In this document: positions 16,127-25,585 of the stretch, in pieces
Position numbering within the stretch: the first letter of the stretch is position 1
How the letters are laid out: each line of letters begins with the position of its first letter
NCBI GenBank assembly: GCA_900543145.1
Contig: UQPZ01000001.1
Location: 310,001 to 374,000, forward strand
DNA: 64,000 nt
From: an uncultured Ruminococcus sp.
GTDB taxonomy: Bacteria; Bacillota; Clostridia; Oscillospirales; Ruminococcaceae
Reading direction: 5' to 3'
Notes under the pieces: model-generated
What the model was told of the DNA's origin: nothing
Seen by the model: the letters and a program-made list of their open reading frames with translations, nothing else
Databases searched by the model: none
Translations under genes and position numbers: made by a program

Positions 16127-18994
16127 TTACGGCATAAGCCTGTTAATATCTCTCGGGAACATTGAAGTCTCGCGGATATTATTCTTTTTAAGCAGCTTCA
16201 TAAGAAGTCTTTCAAGACCGATTCCAAGTCCCCCGTGAGGAGGCAGACCGTATTTATGCGATTCAAGATAACTCTTGAAATCCTCGGGATCAAGGCCCTG
16301 AGCCTTCATTTTCTCAACCTGCTCATTGTAATCGTGGATTCTCTGCCCTCCCGATGTTATTTCAAGCCCTCTGAACAGTAAATCAAACTTATACGCTTCT
16401 CTGGGGTCTTCCCTGGAATTCATAGCATAAAACGGAGGCTTTGACGACGGGAAATGCGTTACAAAAATAAACTCGCTGTTATAATTTTCTTTTGCGTATT
16501 CACAAAGCCTGACCTCGTCCTCAGGGTCGAGATCAAATTTCTTTCCGCTTCCTTCTCCGCCTCTCAGCAATTCAATTGCGTCACAGAACTTTATAGACGG
16601 GATCTCATTTATTTCCGGAATATCTGCTTCAAGAATTTTTATCTCATTCTGATAATTTTCCTTGAGATATCCCATAATTGATTTAAGCATTGCCGTTTCC
16701 ATAGCCATAATGTCATACATACTGTCGATATATCCCATTTCAAAGTCTAGTCCGATATACTCGTTTATATGACGTGAAGTAGCGTGTTTTTCTGCTCTGT
16801 ATACAGGTGCTATCTCATATACCCTGTCGAAAAATGCAACGGCTGCCTGCTTATAAAACTGCGGAGACTGATTCAGAAATGCAGATTTCTGGAAGTAGTC
16901 AAGACGGAAGATATTAGCACCGCCTTCTGCTCCCTGAGCCACGATTTTGGGCGTATGGATCTCAGTAAAGTCATTTTCACGCATAAATTTATGCATTCCG
17001 TGAACTATACCCTCTTGAAGCTTGAAAATCGCTCTTTCGTATGGATTTCTCAGTGCAACCGAACGATTGTCAAGGTTGACTTCTATTGAACAATTGAGCC
17101 TGCCCTGAGATATTTTCAGCGGATATTCAGCAGCTGAAGTTGAAATAAGCTTTAGTTCAGTAAGCTCTACCTCTATTCCAGCAAAATCTCTCTCATTTTC
17201 CTTTACAATGCCCTTTACCCATACAAAGTATCCCTCACGAAGTCCATCGATACTGTCCTTACAGATGTCGGGACTGTAAACAGTCTGAATTACATTAAAT
17301 GCAGTTCTTACAACTACAAACGAGATATTTCCCATTTTTCTGATCTTATGAACACAAGCTTCAAATTCTATTTCTCCGCCTATATTCCGTTTAGCTTCTT
17401 CAAGAGAAAATTCCTTCTTTAGCTTATCTGCTCCTACCATAAGAAGCTTCCCGTTGCTTTCGGGAACATACTTGCCGCAGTTGTCATATCTTGAAAGCTT
17501 TGATATATCAACGACATTCTTTTCAGTATCCTGTTCATTCAGCTTTTCTGCTGAGCCTGCCGCGGCTGTTTTTAACTTTGCTTCCAACGCCTCTTTTATA
17601 ACCTTTGGCGTCGCTGAACCTTTCAGCGCTTTGGTGCATTGACCCATAAGAAAGCCGAAAACCTTAGTTTCACCGTTCACATACTGCTGAACCTGAGCCG
17701 AATTTTTATTGAGAATTTCTTCAATAACAGAATCGACTTTTTTAGTATCGACATTTATGATAAAACCTTTTGCTTTAGCAATATCCTCAGGCTTTCCGCC
17801 ATTTTCAACAATTTCTCTGAAAACAGCCTTCGCGTCACTCTTTGATATTTTTTCGGTATCAGCCATCTGAACCAGCTGTGCAAAATCCTCTGGTGAAAAG
17901 CTTATATTATCAGGGTCGATCTCTCCAAGATTTACACGTCGCATAAATTCTCCGAGAATAAACACAGCTATGCTTTTAGGACTGTTATAAATTTTTACTG
18001 CGTCCTCAAAGAAATCGGAAACAGGTTTTGAATGGATCAGTATATTAGCGTCAACTGCTGAAATTCCCCATTCTACATATTTTTTATAACGTTCTGAAGG
18101 CATTTCCGGCAGCATTGACTTTATTTCCGAAAGCTGTTCGTCGGTAAGATTGACCTGTAGTATATCGGGTTCGGGGAAATATCTGTAGTCATTGGCATTT
18201 TCTTTACTGCGCATTGAAGTAGTCTTATCTCTGTTTGCATTATAACGTCTGGTTTCCTGAACTACCTTCTTTCCTGCTTCAAGCAGCAGCGCCTGACGTT
18301 TCTCTTCATACTGAATTGCCCGTCCTACAGACTTGACAGAGTTGATATTCTTTATTTCCGCTCTCGTTCCGAACTCTTTGGCGTCAGGGCGCATAAGCGA
18401 AATATTAACGTCACACCTGAGTGAACCCTGCTCCATTTTACAGTCGCAGACACCGGCATACTGCAAAAGGAGAGATATCTGCTCTACAAAAGCCATTGCC
18501 TCCTCCGCTGAAGAAATATCCGGTTCCGTAACTATTTCAATAAGAGGAATACCGCAACGGTTATAATCCGCCAGAGAAACTCCGTTAAAGTCGTCATGAA
18601 CCAGTTTTCCGGCGTCCTCTTCAAGGTGGATATGGTTGATTCTTACGTCCTTTTTAACGCCGTTGACCTCTATAGGGACCTTACCTGCTCCTATTATCGG
18701 ATAATAAAGCTGAGAGATCTGATACGCTTTCGGAAGATCAGGATAGAAATAATTTTTTCTATCAAAAACAGAGAATTTATTTATCTCACAGTTAAGAGCA
18801 TATCCTGCTTTTACGGCATATTCAACCGCCGTCTGATTAATTACCGGCAAAGCTCCCGGCATACCTGTGCAGACAGGACAGCACCTTGTATTCTGCGAGC
18901 CTCCGAATTCAGCGGAGCAGCCGCAGAAAATTTTAGTTTTGGTAAGCAGCTCGGCGTGGATTTCAAGACCGATGACAGTTTTCCATTTTTCCAT
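16127..18994 (-). CDS. gatB-aspS: GatB fused to archaeal-type aspartyl-tRNA synthetase
   Basis: A 955-aa bifunctional protein. Residues 1 to about 475 are GatB, the subunit of the Asp-tRNA(Asn)/Glu-tRNA(Gln) amidotransferase that binds misacylated tRNA and makes the ATP-activated intermediate (WKTVIGLEIHAEL, DYNRCGIPLIEIVTEPD). The Yqey-like tail ends near GFLMGQCTKALKG. A linker of about 20 residues follows. Residues about 500-955 are an AspRS of the archaeal type: an OB-fold anticodon domain at about 535-620, class II motif 2 IAPVYRAEKHATSRH (about 728-742) and motif 3 GGLGIGLERLL (about 921-931), without the bacterial GAD insert. His549 sits where discriminating archaeal AspRS has Trp, which suggests charging of tRNA(Asn) too. 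It is the last gene of gatC-gatA-gatB; a good GGGAGGG lies before ATG 18994. Confidence 0.94.
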   Translation of the reverse strand: MEKWKTVIGLEIHAELLTKTKIFCGCSAEFGGSQNTRCCPVCTGMPGALPVINQTAVEYAVKAGYALNCEINKFSVFDRKNYFYPDLPKAYQISQLYYPIIGAGKVPIEVNGVKKDVRINHIHLEEDAGKLVHDDFNGVSLADYNRCGIPLIEIVTEPDISSAEEAMAFVEQISLLLQYAGVCDCKMEQGSLRCDVNISLMRPDAKEFGTRAEIKNINSVKSVGRAIQYEEKRQALLLEAGKKVVQETRRYNANRDKTTSMRSKENANDYRYFPEPDILQVNLTDEQLSEIKSMLPEMPSERYKKYVEWGISAVDANILIHSKPVSDFFEDAVKIYNSPKSIAVFILGEFMRRVNLGEIDPDNISFSPEDFAQLVQMADTEKISKSDAKAVFREIVENGGKPEDIAKAKGFIINVDTKKVDSVIEEILNKNSAQVQQYVNGETKVFGFLMGQCTKALKGSATPKVIKEALEAKLKTAAAGSAEKLNEQDTEKNVVDISKLSRYDNCGKYVPESNGKLLMVGADKLKKEFSLEEAKRNIGGEIEFEACVHKIRKMGNISFVVVRTAFNVIQTVYSPDICKDSIDGLREGYFVWVKGIVKENERDFAGIEVELTELKLISTSAAEYPLKISQGRLNCSIEVNLDNRSVALRNPYERAIFKLQEGIVHGMHKFMRENDFTEIHTPKIVAQGAEGGANIFRLDYFQKSAFLNQSPQFYKQAAVAFFDRVYEIAPVYRAEKHATSRHINEYIGLDFEMGYIDSMYDIMAMETAMLKSIMGYLKENYQNEIKILEADIPEINEIPSIKFCDAIELLRGGEGSGKKFDLDPEDEVRLCEYAKENYNSEFIFVTHFPSSKPPFYAMNSREDPREAYKFDLLFRGLEITSGGQRIHDYNEQVEKMKAQGLDPEDFKSYLESHKYGLPPHGGLGIGLERLLMKLLKKNNIRETSMFPRDINRLMP

Positions 18995-19009
18995 TTGTCT
19001 TTCCCTCCT

Positions 19010-20458
19010 TTAAAGCTTTGGAGCAACAGGCGTAAAATTCTGCTCAAAAGCAGCTGAAACCTGAAGCACCGTTGCCTCGTCAAACTTCTTTCCTATTACT
19101 GACATACCGATAGGCATACCATCCTTATTATATCCGCAGGTAGTGGAAACAGCGGGAAGCCCTGCAATATTTACAGTTACCGTACATATATCCGCCTGAT
19201 ACATCTGAACAGGATCAGATGTCATTTCAGGAGTATATGCAGTTGTAGGAGTTGTAGGCGTAAGAATCACATCACACTTCTCAAAAATTGACGAATACTC
19301 ATTCCTTATAAGCTGACGAAGAGCAAGCGCTTTTCTGTAATAAGCGTCGTAATAACCGCTGGAAAGCGCATAATTACCTAGAAGTATTCTTCTCTTGACC
19401 TCGTCGCCGAAGCCCTCTGAACGTGATTTCTTGATAAGCTCCTCATAGCTGTCAGCCTGAACGGTTCTGTGACCGTATTTAATTCCGTCATATCTTGAAA
19501 GATTAGACGCGGCCTCAGCACAGGCAAGCAGATAATATGCAGGAACGGCATATTTGAGTGAAGGCATTTTGCACTCGACAATTTCAGCGCCCATGGACTT
19601 ATATTCATCAGCTGCCTTTAAAACGGAAGCCTTGATTTCTTCGTTTATTCCATCAGCGAAAAACTCCTGAGGAAGAGCAATTTTCATTCCCTTTACAGAA
19701 CGACCGATCTTAGCTGTAAAATCAGGAACCTCAGCCTTTGCACTTGTACCGTCGTGCGGGTCAAAACCGCATATTGAATTAAGAATAAGCGCACAGTCAT
19801 AGCTGTCGTGTGCGATCGGACCGATCTGGTCAAAGGAAGAAGCGAACGCTACAAGACCGTATCTTGAAACACGGCTGTAGGTTGGCTTGATACCTGTTAC
19901 TCCGCAGAATGCAGCAGGCTGTCTTATCGAACCGCCCGTATCCGAACCAAGTGAAGCAGCGGCAAAGCCGGCGGCAACGGCTGCAGCAGAACCGCCTGAA
20001 GAACCGCCCGGAACACAATTTGTATTATAAGGGTTCTTTGTTTTAGCAAATGCAGAGGTCTGAGTTGAACCGCCCATTGCAAACTCGTCCATAGACGTCT
20101 TTCCCAGCATAACTATATTCTGAGAGTTAAGCTTTTCCATAACAGTAGCATTATACGGCGGGATAAAGTCTTCCAGTATTTTAGAAGCGCAGGTAGTTTT
20201 TATACCTTCGGTACATATATTATCCTTTACAGCCATAGGAATACCTGTCAGCGGCATTGACTCGCCTGCGTCAATTATTTTCTGTGCTTGCTGTGCCTGA
20301 TTTAAAGCAAGCTCTTCTGTAACTGTGATAAAGCTTTTGATATTTCTATCATTTTTCTTTATATTTGAAAGATACTCGTTTGCAAGCTCCTGCACCGATA
20401 TTTTTCTTTCATCCAATGCTTTACGCATATCACGTATTTTCATCGCAGATACGTCCAC
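19010..20458 (-). CDS. gatA: Asp-tRNA(Asn)/Glu-tRNA(Gln) amidotransferase subunit A
   Basis: A 482-aa amidase-signature enzyme that releases ammonia from glutamine for the GatB active site. The catalytic triad is visible as Lys78 (MAVKDN), Ser153 (GGSSGGS) and the nucleophile Ser177 (SDTGGSIRQ), at the family's usual numbers. A GTG start at 20458 has AAGGAG 10 nt upstream. It lies 27 nt after gatC and 15 nt before the gatB-aspS fusion, one operon. Confidence 0.97.
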   Translation of the reverse strand: MDVSAMKIRDMRKALDERKISVQELANEYLSNIKKNDRNIKSFITVTEELALNQAQQAQKIIDAGESMPLTGIPMAVKDNICTEGIKTTCASKILEDFIPPYNATVMEKLNSQNIVMLGKTSMDEFAMGGSTQTSAFAKTKNPYNTNCVPGGSSGGSAAAVAAGFAAASLGSDTGGSIRQPAAFCGVTGIKPTYSRVSRYGLVAFASSFDQIGPIAHDSYDCALILNSICGFDPHDGTSAKAEVPDFTAKIGRSVKGMKIALPQEFFADGINEEIKASVLKAADEYKSMGAEIVECKMPSLKYAVPAYYLLACAEAASNLSRYDGIKYGHRTVQADSYEELIKKSRSEGFGDEVKRRILLGNYALSSGYYDAYYRKALALRQLIRNEYSSIFEKCDVILTPTTPTTAYTPEMTSDPVQMYQADICTVTVNIAGLPAVSTTCGYNKDGMPIGMSVIGKKFDEATVLQVSAAFEQNFTPVAPKL

Positions 20459-20485
20459 GTTATTACAACTCCTTTATTAAAGTTA

Positions 20486-20764
20486 TTATTCAACTACCTT
20501 GGGAACTACAAAACAGTTATCTGAGTTTACCGCGTTCTGAAGAACTTTTTTAGTTTCCATTGACGGAGCTGAAACGTCTTGGCGGAGTTCGTTTAGATAT
20601 ACGTCATGATTGTCTTTCAAAGCGTCGTAAGTAATATTGATTTCTTTTACAGTGTCCATCAAATCAATAATATCAGTCATCTCATCTGCGGTCTTTTCCA
20701 GTTCACTGTCGGAAAACTCCAGCTTACCAAGCTCAGCAAGATATTTTACCATAGCCAGATCCAT
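20486..20764 (-). CDS. gatC: Asp-tRNA(Asn)/Glu-tRNA(Gln) amidotransferase subunit C
   Basis: A 92-aa linker subunit that wraps GatA and GatB together. It has the typical N-terminal helix (VKYLAELGKLEFSDSEL), the middle DIIDLMDTVKEIN and the Asp/Arg-rich end LRQDVSAPS. It is the first gene of the operon, behind the promoter at 20826-20854. Confidence 0.95.
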   Translation of the reverse strand: MDLAMVKYLAELGKLEFSDSELEKTADEMTDIIDLMDTVKEINITYDALKDNHDVYLNELRQDVSAPSMETKKVLQNAVNSDNCFVVPKVVE

Positions 20765-20825
20765 ATTATTTCATTGTCCTTTCCGTATTTTTGCAAAAAC
20801 TGAATTTTTGCTGTACCAATTAAAT

Positions 20826-20854
20826 ATTATACTATATTCTGCCCTGTTTTGCAA
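20826..20854 (-). promoter_or_regulatory. Sigma-A promoter of gatCA(B-aspS)
   Basis: Minus strand TTGCAA (20849-20854) and TATAAT (20826-20831), 17-nt spacer. The leader is about 55 nt and contains no T-box or other structure that I can recognise. Confidence 0.75.
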
Positions 20855-21087
20855 GCCTTTTTTCACCAATCAGCATAAAATTTCAAAATCATGCTTGAAA
20901 TCCGCAAAGAACATATCTTCTTTGTAAATTTTGTTATTATACAATTCACGTTCCCGACATTCCTGTTTGTCTTCTTAACTTTCTATATTTTCTCCGACGT
21001 AATAGCGTAAAAGAAAAGTTAGACTCATTCGTTTTTCATAAAAGCATATACACTTATGTAAAAATTAGTTTCTGTTAATTAAATAAA
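20855..21087. other. Non-coding stretch between gatC promoter and lysA terminator
   Basis: Part of a gene-free gap from 20765 to 21133. Apart from the gatC promoter at one end and the lysA terminator at the other I see no ORF with a ribosome binding site, no repeat and no clear structure in it. Confidence 0.5.
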
Positions 21088-21122
21088 AAAGACACTTCCA
21101 GCCTAAACATAAAAGTGTCTTT
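21088..21122 (-). terminator. Terminator of lysA
   Basis: Stem AAAGACACTT/AAGTGTCTTT around a 15-nt loop, with a T run following on the minus strand, 12 nt past the lysA stop. Confidence 0.75.
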
Positions 21123-21133
21123 ATATATTCTTA

Positions 21134-22399
21134 TTACTTCAGATACTTATCCATTATTCCGCAGAAATCAAAGGTACTGAAATAATCCGCAGGGGTTTCC
21201 GCACGTCTGATAAGCTGAGTCGTGCCGTCCTCCTTGAGAAGAACTTCAGCCGAGCGGAGCTTTCCATTATAATTGTAACCCATTGAGAAGCCGTGTGCAC
21301 CTGTATCATGAATTACAAGAATATCTCCCTTATCAATCTCAGGCAGCATTCTGTCAATTGCGAACTTATCGTTATTCTCGCAAAGTCCGCCTGTTACGTC
21401 ATACTTGTGGTCACATGGAGCATTCTCCTTGCCAAGAACAGTAATATGATGATATGAACCGTACATAGCGGGACGCATGAGATTGCAGGCGCAAGCGTCG
21501 ACTCCGGCATATTCCTTATAGGTATGTTTGTGATGAACGCATTTTGTTACAAGATGACCGTACGGAGCAAGCATAAATCTTCCAAGCTCTGTAAAAATTG
21601 AAACCTCTCCCATTCCGGCGGGAACGAGGATCTCATCAAAAGCTTTGTGAACCCCTTCTCCGATCGCGAAAATATCATTCTGAGGCTTGTCAGGCTCATA
21701 TGCGATACCTACGCCGCCGGATAGATTGATAAATTTAATATCTGCTCCGGTCTTATCTCTTAATTCTACAGCAAGCTCAAATAGTATCCTCGCAAGCTTA
21801 GGATAATATGCGTTTGATACGGTGTTAGACGCAAGGAACGCATGGATTCCGAAGTGCTTAACTCCCTTTTCTTTAAGAATTTTAAAGCCTTCAAAGAGTT
21901 GTTCTCTTGTAAAGCCGTATTTTGCCTCACCCGGGTTATCCATGATCTGAGTTTCTATCTCAAAATGTCCGCCAGGATTAAAACGGCAAAATACCGTTTC
22001 CGGCAGACCGCAAAGCTTTTCCAGAAATTCAATATGCGTAAAATCGTCAAGGTTTATATATGCTCCAAGCTCCTTTGCTTTTAGCATATCTGCCTCCGGT
22101 GTTACATTGGAAGAAAACATGATCTCACTTCCGCTGAAACCGCAGCATTCGCTCATCATAAGCTCGGTAAGCGAAGAACAGTCAACTCCGCAGCCCTCTT
22201 CTTTTAGTATCTTCAGTATAAACGGGTTAGGCGTTGCCTTTACAGCAAAGTATTCCTTAAAGCCCTTATTCCAGCTGAACGCTTTATTCAAATTTCTAGC
22301 GTTCTCTCTTATTCCCTTTTCATCATATATATGAAAAGGCGTAGGATACTCCGATATTATTTTTTCAGCCTGTTCCTTAGTTATAAATGGTGTTTTCAT
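21134..22399 (-). CDS. lysA: Diaminopimelate decarboxylase
   Basis: A 421-aa PLP-dependent decarboxylase that makes L-lysine from meso-diaminopimelate, the last step of lysine synthesis. An alanine-racemase-like barrel holds the PLP lysine in EYFAVKATPNP (about residues 49-59), followed by GCGVDCSSLTEL, HFGIHAF and NLSGGVGIAY. The C-terminal sheet domain has ELGRFMLAPYG and GGLCENNDKFAID, with the Cys-Glu pair that binds the substrate. ATG 22399 is used (AAAGGATT upstream); the frame is open to 22465 without a site. It is a single gene with its own promoter and terminator. Related decarboxylases for other diamino acids cannot be fully excluded. Confidence 0.9.
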   Translation of the reverse strand: MKTPFITKEQAEKIISEYPTPFHIYDEKGIRENARNLNKAFSWNKGFKEYFAVKATPNPFILKILKEEGCGVDCSSLTELMMSECCGFSGSEIMFSSNVTPEADMLKAKELGAYINLDDFTHIEFLEKLCGLPETVFCRFNPGGHFEIETQIMDNPGEAKYGFTREQLFEGFKILKEKGVKHFGIHAFLASNTVSNAYYPKLARILFELAVELRDKTGADIKFINLSGGVGIAYEPDKPQNDIFAIGEGVHKAFDEILVPAGMGEVSIFTELGRFMLAPYGHLVTKCVHHKHTYKEYAGVDACACNLMRPAMYGSYHHITVLGKENAPCDHKYDVTGGLCENNDKFAIDRMLPEIDKGDILVIHDTGAHGFSMGYNYNGKLRSAEVLLKEDGTTQLIRRAETPADYFSTFDFCGIMDKYLK

Positions 22400-22430
22400 T
22401 GTGTTCAATCCTTTTAATAATATATATAAT

Positions 22431-22459
22431 ATCATATCATTTTCATTCACATTCGTCAA
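22431..22459 (-). promoter_or_regulatory. Sigma-A promoter of lysA
   Basis: Minus strand TTGACG (22454-22459) and TATGAT (22431-22436), spacer 17 nt. The leader is too short (about 25 nt) for a lysine riboswitch. Confidence 0.75.
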
Positions 22460-22568
22460 TATCAAAAATAAAAATTTATAAATTAACTAATTTCTTCATA
22501 TGTTTTTATACGGTGCTTGTATACTTTTTATTATACTTTACCTATACGAATTAAAATATCAAAAAAAG

Positions 22569-22597
22569 TTGCCTTTTTTATTTTACTGTGATATAAT
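22569..22597 (+). promoter_or_regulatory. Sigma-A promoter of the DUF951-prfA operon
   Basis: TTGCCT (22569-22574) and TATAAT (22592-22597), 17-nt spacer, about 27 nt before the predicted start of the DUF951 gene. Confidence 0.7.
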
Positions 22598-22630
22598 AAT
22601 TAAGTATGAAATAATGAAAGGATGAGCGTT

Positions 22631-22819
22631 GTGGATATTTCCAAAGGCGATACTCTGGTCATGAAGAAGAATCATCCTTGCGGAGAAAACAGAATGCTGG
22701 TTCTGAGATCCGGAATGGATTTTAAATTGAGGTGCGTCGGATGCGGACGTGAATTTATGGTTCCTAGAAGCAAGGCTGAAAAAAACGTTAAATCTATTAT
22801 AAAAGCCGCTGAGTCATAG
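22631..22819 (+). CDS. DUF951 family protein (YyzM-like)
   Basis: A 62-aa protein with MDISKGDTLVMKKNHPCG at the start, then LRCVGCGREFMVPRSK. The spaced CG..CVGC cysteines suggest metal binding, and the K/R-rich tail suggests nucleic-acid contact. Both are known only as features of the DUF951 family, whose function is not established. GTG 22631 is chosen because AAAGG lies about 9 nt upstream; the in-frame ATG at 22622 directly abuts the same site, and family members usually begin at this residue. It lies 55 nt before prfA. Confidence 0.85.
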   Translation: MDISKGDTLVMKKNHPCGENRMLVLRSGMDFKLRCVGCGREFMVPRSKAEKNVKSIIKAAES

Positions 22820-22874
22820 CGCCGCATTGAAATTTACAGCATAAACAGCACTATGATTATTCAGGAGGATTAAT

Positions 22875-23951
22875 ATGTTTGATAAGTTAAAAGCTATTGA
22901 GGATAAATTCAACGAGGTAAACGAAAGACTGATGCAGCCTGAGATCGTAAACGACAATAAGCAGTATACCGCCTTAATGAAAGAATACAGCAGCCTTTCT
23001 CCTATTGCGGAAAAATTCTCACTATATAAAAAATCTAAAGCAGCATATGACGAAGCACAGGATTTGCTGGAATCCGGAGGTCTTGACAAAGAGTTCAAGG
23101 AAATGGCTCAGCTCCAGCTTACCGAATCCAAAAAGGAAATGGAAACCCTGAGCGAAGAGCTTAAAATACTGCTGCTTCCAAAAGATCCTAACGATGAGAA
23201 AAATGTTATAGTGGAGATAAGAGGAGGAGCAGGAGGAGAAGAAGCCGCTCTTTTTGCAAATTCGCTTTACAGAATGTATACTCTCTATGCCGCTTCTAAA
23301 GGCTGGAATATCGAGGTTCTTAACGCTAATGAAACAGAGCTTGGCGGATACAAGGAAATTTCATTTATGATAGAGGGCGCAGGAGCATACTCGAGATTCA
23401 AGTATGAAAGCGGAGTACACAGAGTACAGCGTGTTCCTGAAACCGAATCACAGGGGCGTGTTCATACCTCCACTGTTACTGTTGCAGTTCTGCCTGAGGC
23501 TGAGGACGTTGAGCTTGAGATCAATGATAAGGATCTTAAAATTGACGTATTCCGTTCCTCGGGAGCAGGAGGACAGCATATCAATAAAACCTCATCGGCG
23601 ATCAGAATCACTCACTTGCCTACCGGAATGGTAGTCGAATGTCAGGACGAACGTTCGCAGTATAAAAACAAAGACAAAGCTATGAAGGTCCTGCGTTCCC
23701 GTCTGCTAGAACAGAAACAGGCCGCTCATGACAATGAAATAGCGTCCGAAAGACGTTCTCAGGTAGGAACCGGTGACCGCTCCGAGAGAATAAGAACATA
23801 TAATTACCCCGAGGGAAGAATTTCAGATCACAGGATAGGACTTACAATATACAGGCTTGAAAATATCCTCAACGGAAATCTGGACGAAGTAATTGACGCA
23901 CTGGCTACGGCGGATCAGGCAGCGAAGCTTTCGCAGCAGGAAGAAGCGTAA
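22875..23951 (+). CDS. prfA: Peptide chain release factor 1
   Basis: A 358-aa release factor that recognises UAA and UAG. The GGQ hydrolysis motif is in GAGGQHINKT (about residues 235-244), and the codon-recognition PET motif is in RVPETESQGRVHT (about 190). The C-terminus with NYPEGRISDHRIG is RF1-like. AGGAGG lies before ATG 22875. It is followed 3 nt later by tsaC/sua5, so this is an operon of translation-related genes. Confidence 0.97.
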   Translation: MFDKLKAIEDKFNEVNERLMQPEIVNDNKQYTALMKEYSSLSPIAEKFSLYKKSKAAYDEAQDLLESGGLDKEFKEMAQLQLTESKKEMETLSEELKILLLPKDPNDEKNVIVEIRGGAGGEEAALFANSLYRMYTLYAASKGWNIEVLNANETELGGYKEISFMIEGAGAYSRFKYESGVHRVQRVPETESQGRVHTSTVTVAVLPEAEDVELEINDKDLKIDVFRSSGAGGQHINKTSSAIRITHLPTGMVVECQDERSQYKNKDKAMKVLRSRLLEQKQAAHDNEIASERRSQVGTGDRSERIRTYNYPEGRISDHRIGLTIYRLENILNGNLDEVIDALATADQAAKLSQQEEA

Positions 23952-23954
23952 GCT

Positions 23955-24974
23955 ATGGTTTATAATACAGAAATATTACACGCTGACAAAATTTCAATAG
24001 CCAAAGCGGCAGAGCTTATAAAACAAGGCGAAATAGTCGGAATGCCGACGGAAACCGTGTACGGTCTTGCCGCAAACGCTCTTGACCCGTCAGCTGTATC
24101 TAAAATTTTCATTGCAAAGGGCAGACCGCAGGACAATCCGCTTATCGTTCATATATCAAACTTTGATATGCTGGATGGACTTGCAGATAATATACCTAAG
24201 CTTGCAGTAAAATGCGCTGAAAAATTCTGGCCCGGTCCTCTTACTATGATATTGCCTAAAACAGATAAAATACCCATGGTCACAAGCGGAGGACTGAATA
24301 CTGTGGGAATAAGAATGCCGTCAAACGATACGGCGAGAAAATTGATAGAAGTGTGCGGACTTCCTCTTGCCGCTCCGTCAGCTAATCTTTCAGGAAGTCC
24401 TTCGCCTACTTCCGCCTGTCATGTATACGACGATATGAACGGAAGAATACCCTGTATTCTCGACGACGGACGCTGTGCTGTAGGCGTTGAATCTACGGTC
24501 ATTGCTTTTGAGGAGGATTCAATAAGACTGCTGAGGCCTGGATTTATTTCAGTATCGGATCTTGCAGAAATTACAGAAAATATAATCGTTGACAATGGCG
24601 TTTTGAATACAGTTGCCGAGGGAACTGCCGTTGCATCGCCCGGAATGAAATACAAGCATTATTCACCTAAGGCAGACGTTACAATAATTGACGGAACACT
24701 CGGGAAATTCAGAAAGTTTATTTCTGAACATAATGACGAAAAAACCTGGTGCATGACTTTCAGCGAAGAAGATATTCAGGGGATAAATTGTCACGCTCTT
24801 GTTTACGGTTCAGATGATAAAGCCAGGGCAAAAATGCTGTTTGACGTTCTGAGAGAACTCGACAAGGCTGGCGCAGAGAAGGTTTACGCCAGATGTCCCG
24901 AAAAAAGAGGCGTTGACCTTGCAGTCTATAACCGTTTGCTGAGAGCTGCCGGATTTAAGGTGATCAAGCTATGA
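23955..24974 (+). CDS. L-threonylcarbamoyladenylate synthase (Sua5/TsaC2 type)
   Basis: A 339-aa enzyme making threonylcarbamoyl-AMP from threonine, bicarbonate and ATP for the t6A37 modification of tRNA. The N-terminal YrdC domain has the signatures MPTETVYGLAANA (about 37), KGRPQDNPLIVHI, FWPGPLTMIL and RMPSND. A C-terminal Sua5 domain starts near residue 225 (SPGMKYKHYSPKADV). The length identifies the longer Sua5 form. Its last four bases overlap coaE (ATGA). Confidence 0.95.
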   Translation: MVYNTEILHADKISIAKAAELIKQGEIVGMPTETVYGLAANALDPSAVSKIFIAKGRPQDNPLIVHISNFDMLDGLADNIPKLAVKCAEKFWPGPLTMILPKTDKIPMVTSGGLNTVGIRMPSNDTARKLIEVCGLPLAAPSANLSGSPSPTSACHVYDDMNGRIPCILDDGRCAVGVESTVIAFEEDSIRLLRPGFISVSDLAEITENIIVDNGVLNTVAEGTAVASPGMKYKHYSPKADVTIIDGTLGKFRKFISEHNDEKTWCMTFSEEDIQGINCHALVYGSDDKARAKMLFDVLRELDKAGAEKVYARCPEKRGVDLAVYNRLLRAAGFKVIKL

Positions 24975-25585
24975 AAAAGACAAGTATTACAATAGGTCTT
25001 ACAGGTCAGACCGGAGCGGGAAAAACAACGGTAAGCGATATTTTTGCCGCAAACAATTTTGAAATTATAAATTGTGACATAATTGCAAGAACGGTTACTG
25101 TTGACGGAAGCAAATGCAACGAGCAGCTCAGCTTAATTTTTCCTGAATGCTTTAACAACGATTTGTCGCTCAACCGAAAAAAGCTGGCTGGTATAGTTTT
25201 TAATGCCCCATCTAAACTGCTTCTTCTTAACAAAACAATTTTTCCGTACATAAATCAAAAAATATCGCAGAAAATAAATCAGCTTACCGCCGCAGGTATA
25301 AAATATATTCTTCTGGATGCTCCTACTCTTTTTGAAGCCGGTGCTGACAAGCACTGCGATATTATAGTAAGCTGTATTGCAGATGAACAAATACGTCTTG
25401 AAAGGATCATAAAGCGAGACAGTATCTCGGAGGAACTTGCCAGAAGCAGGATCAAAGCACAAAGATCAGATGAATTTTACATATATCATTCTGATTATAT
25501 TATAAAAAATAACGGTTCACTTTCAGAAGCGGTTTCTCAAACTGAAAACATTATAAAGCAGATAAAGGAAAAATACAATGGCTAA
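24971..25585 (+). CDS. coaE: Dephospho-CoA kinase
   Basis: A 204-aa kinase for the last step of coenzyme A synthesis. The P-loop is GQTGAGKTTV at about residues 11-20, and the acceptor-binding motif is INCDIIARTV near 34. The lid has RLERIIKRD, followed by ARSRIKAQ. It overlaps both tsaC (4 nt) and the downstream transglycosylase (8 nt), so translation is tightly coupled. Confidence 0.95.
   Translation: MKKTSITIGLTGQTGAGKTTVSDIFAANNFEIINCDIIARTVTVDGSKCNEQLSLIFPECFNNDLSLNRKKLAGIVFNAPSKLLLLNKTIFPYINQKISQKINQLTAAGIKYILLDAPTLFEAGADKHCDIIVSCIADEQIRLERIIKRDSISEELARSRIKAQRSDEFYIYHSDYIIKNNGSLSEAVSQTENIIKQIKEKYNG

Noticed and set aside
20765..20825. T-box leader before gatC
   Set aside because: The leader is only about 55 nt and lacks the T-box sequence and a terminator stem.
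22400..22630. Lysine riboswitch upstream of lysA
   Set aside because: The sigma-A promoter lies so close to the gene that the leader is about 25 nt, too short.
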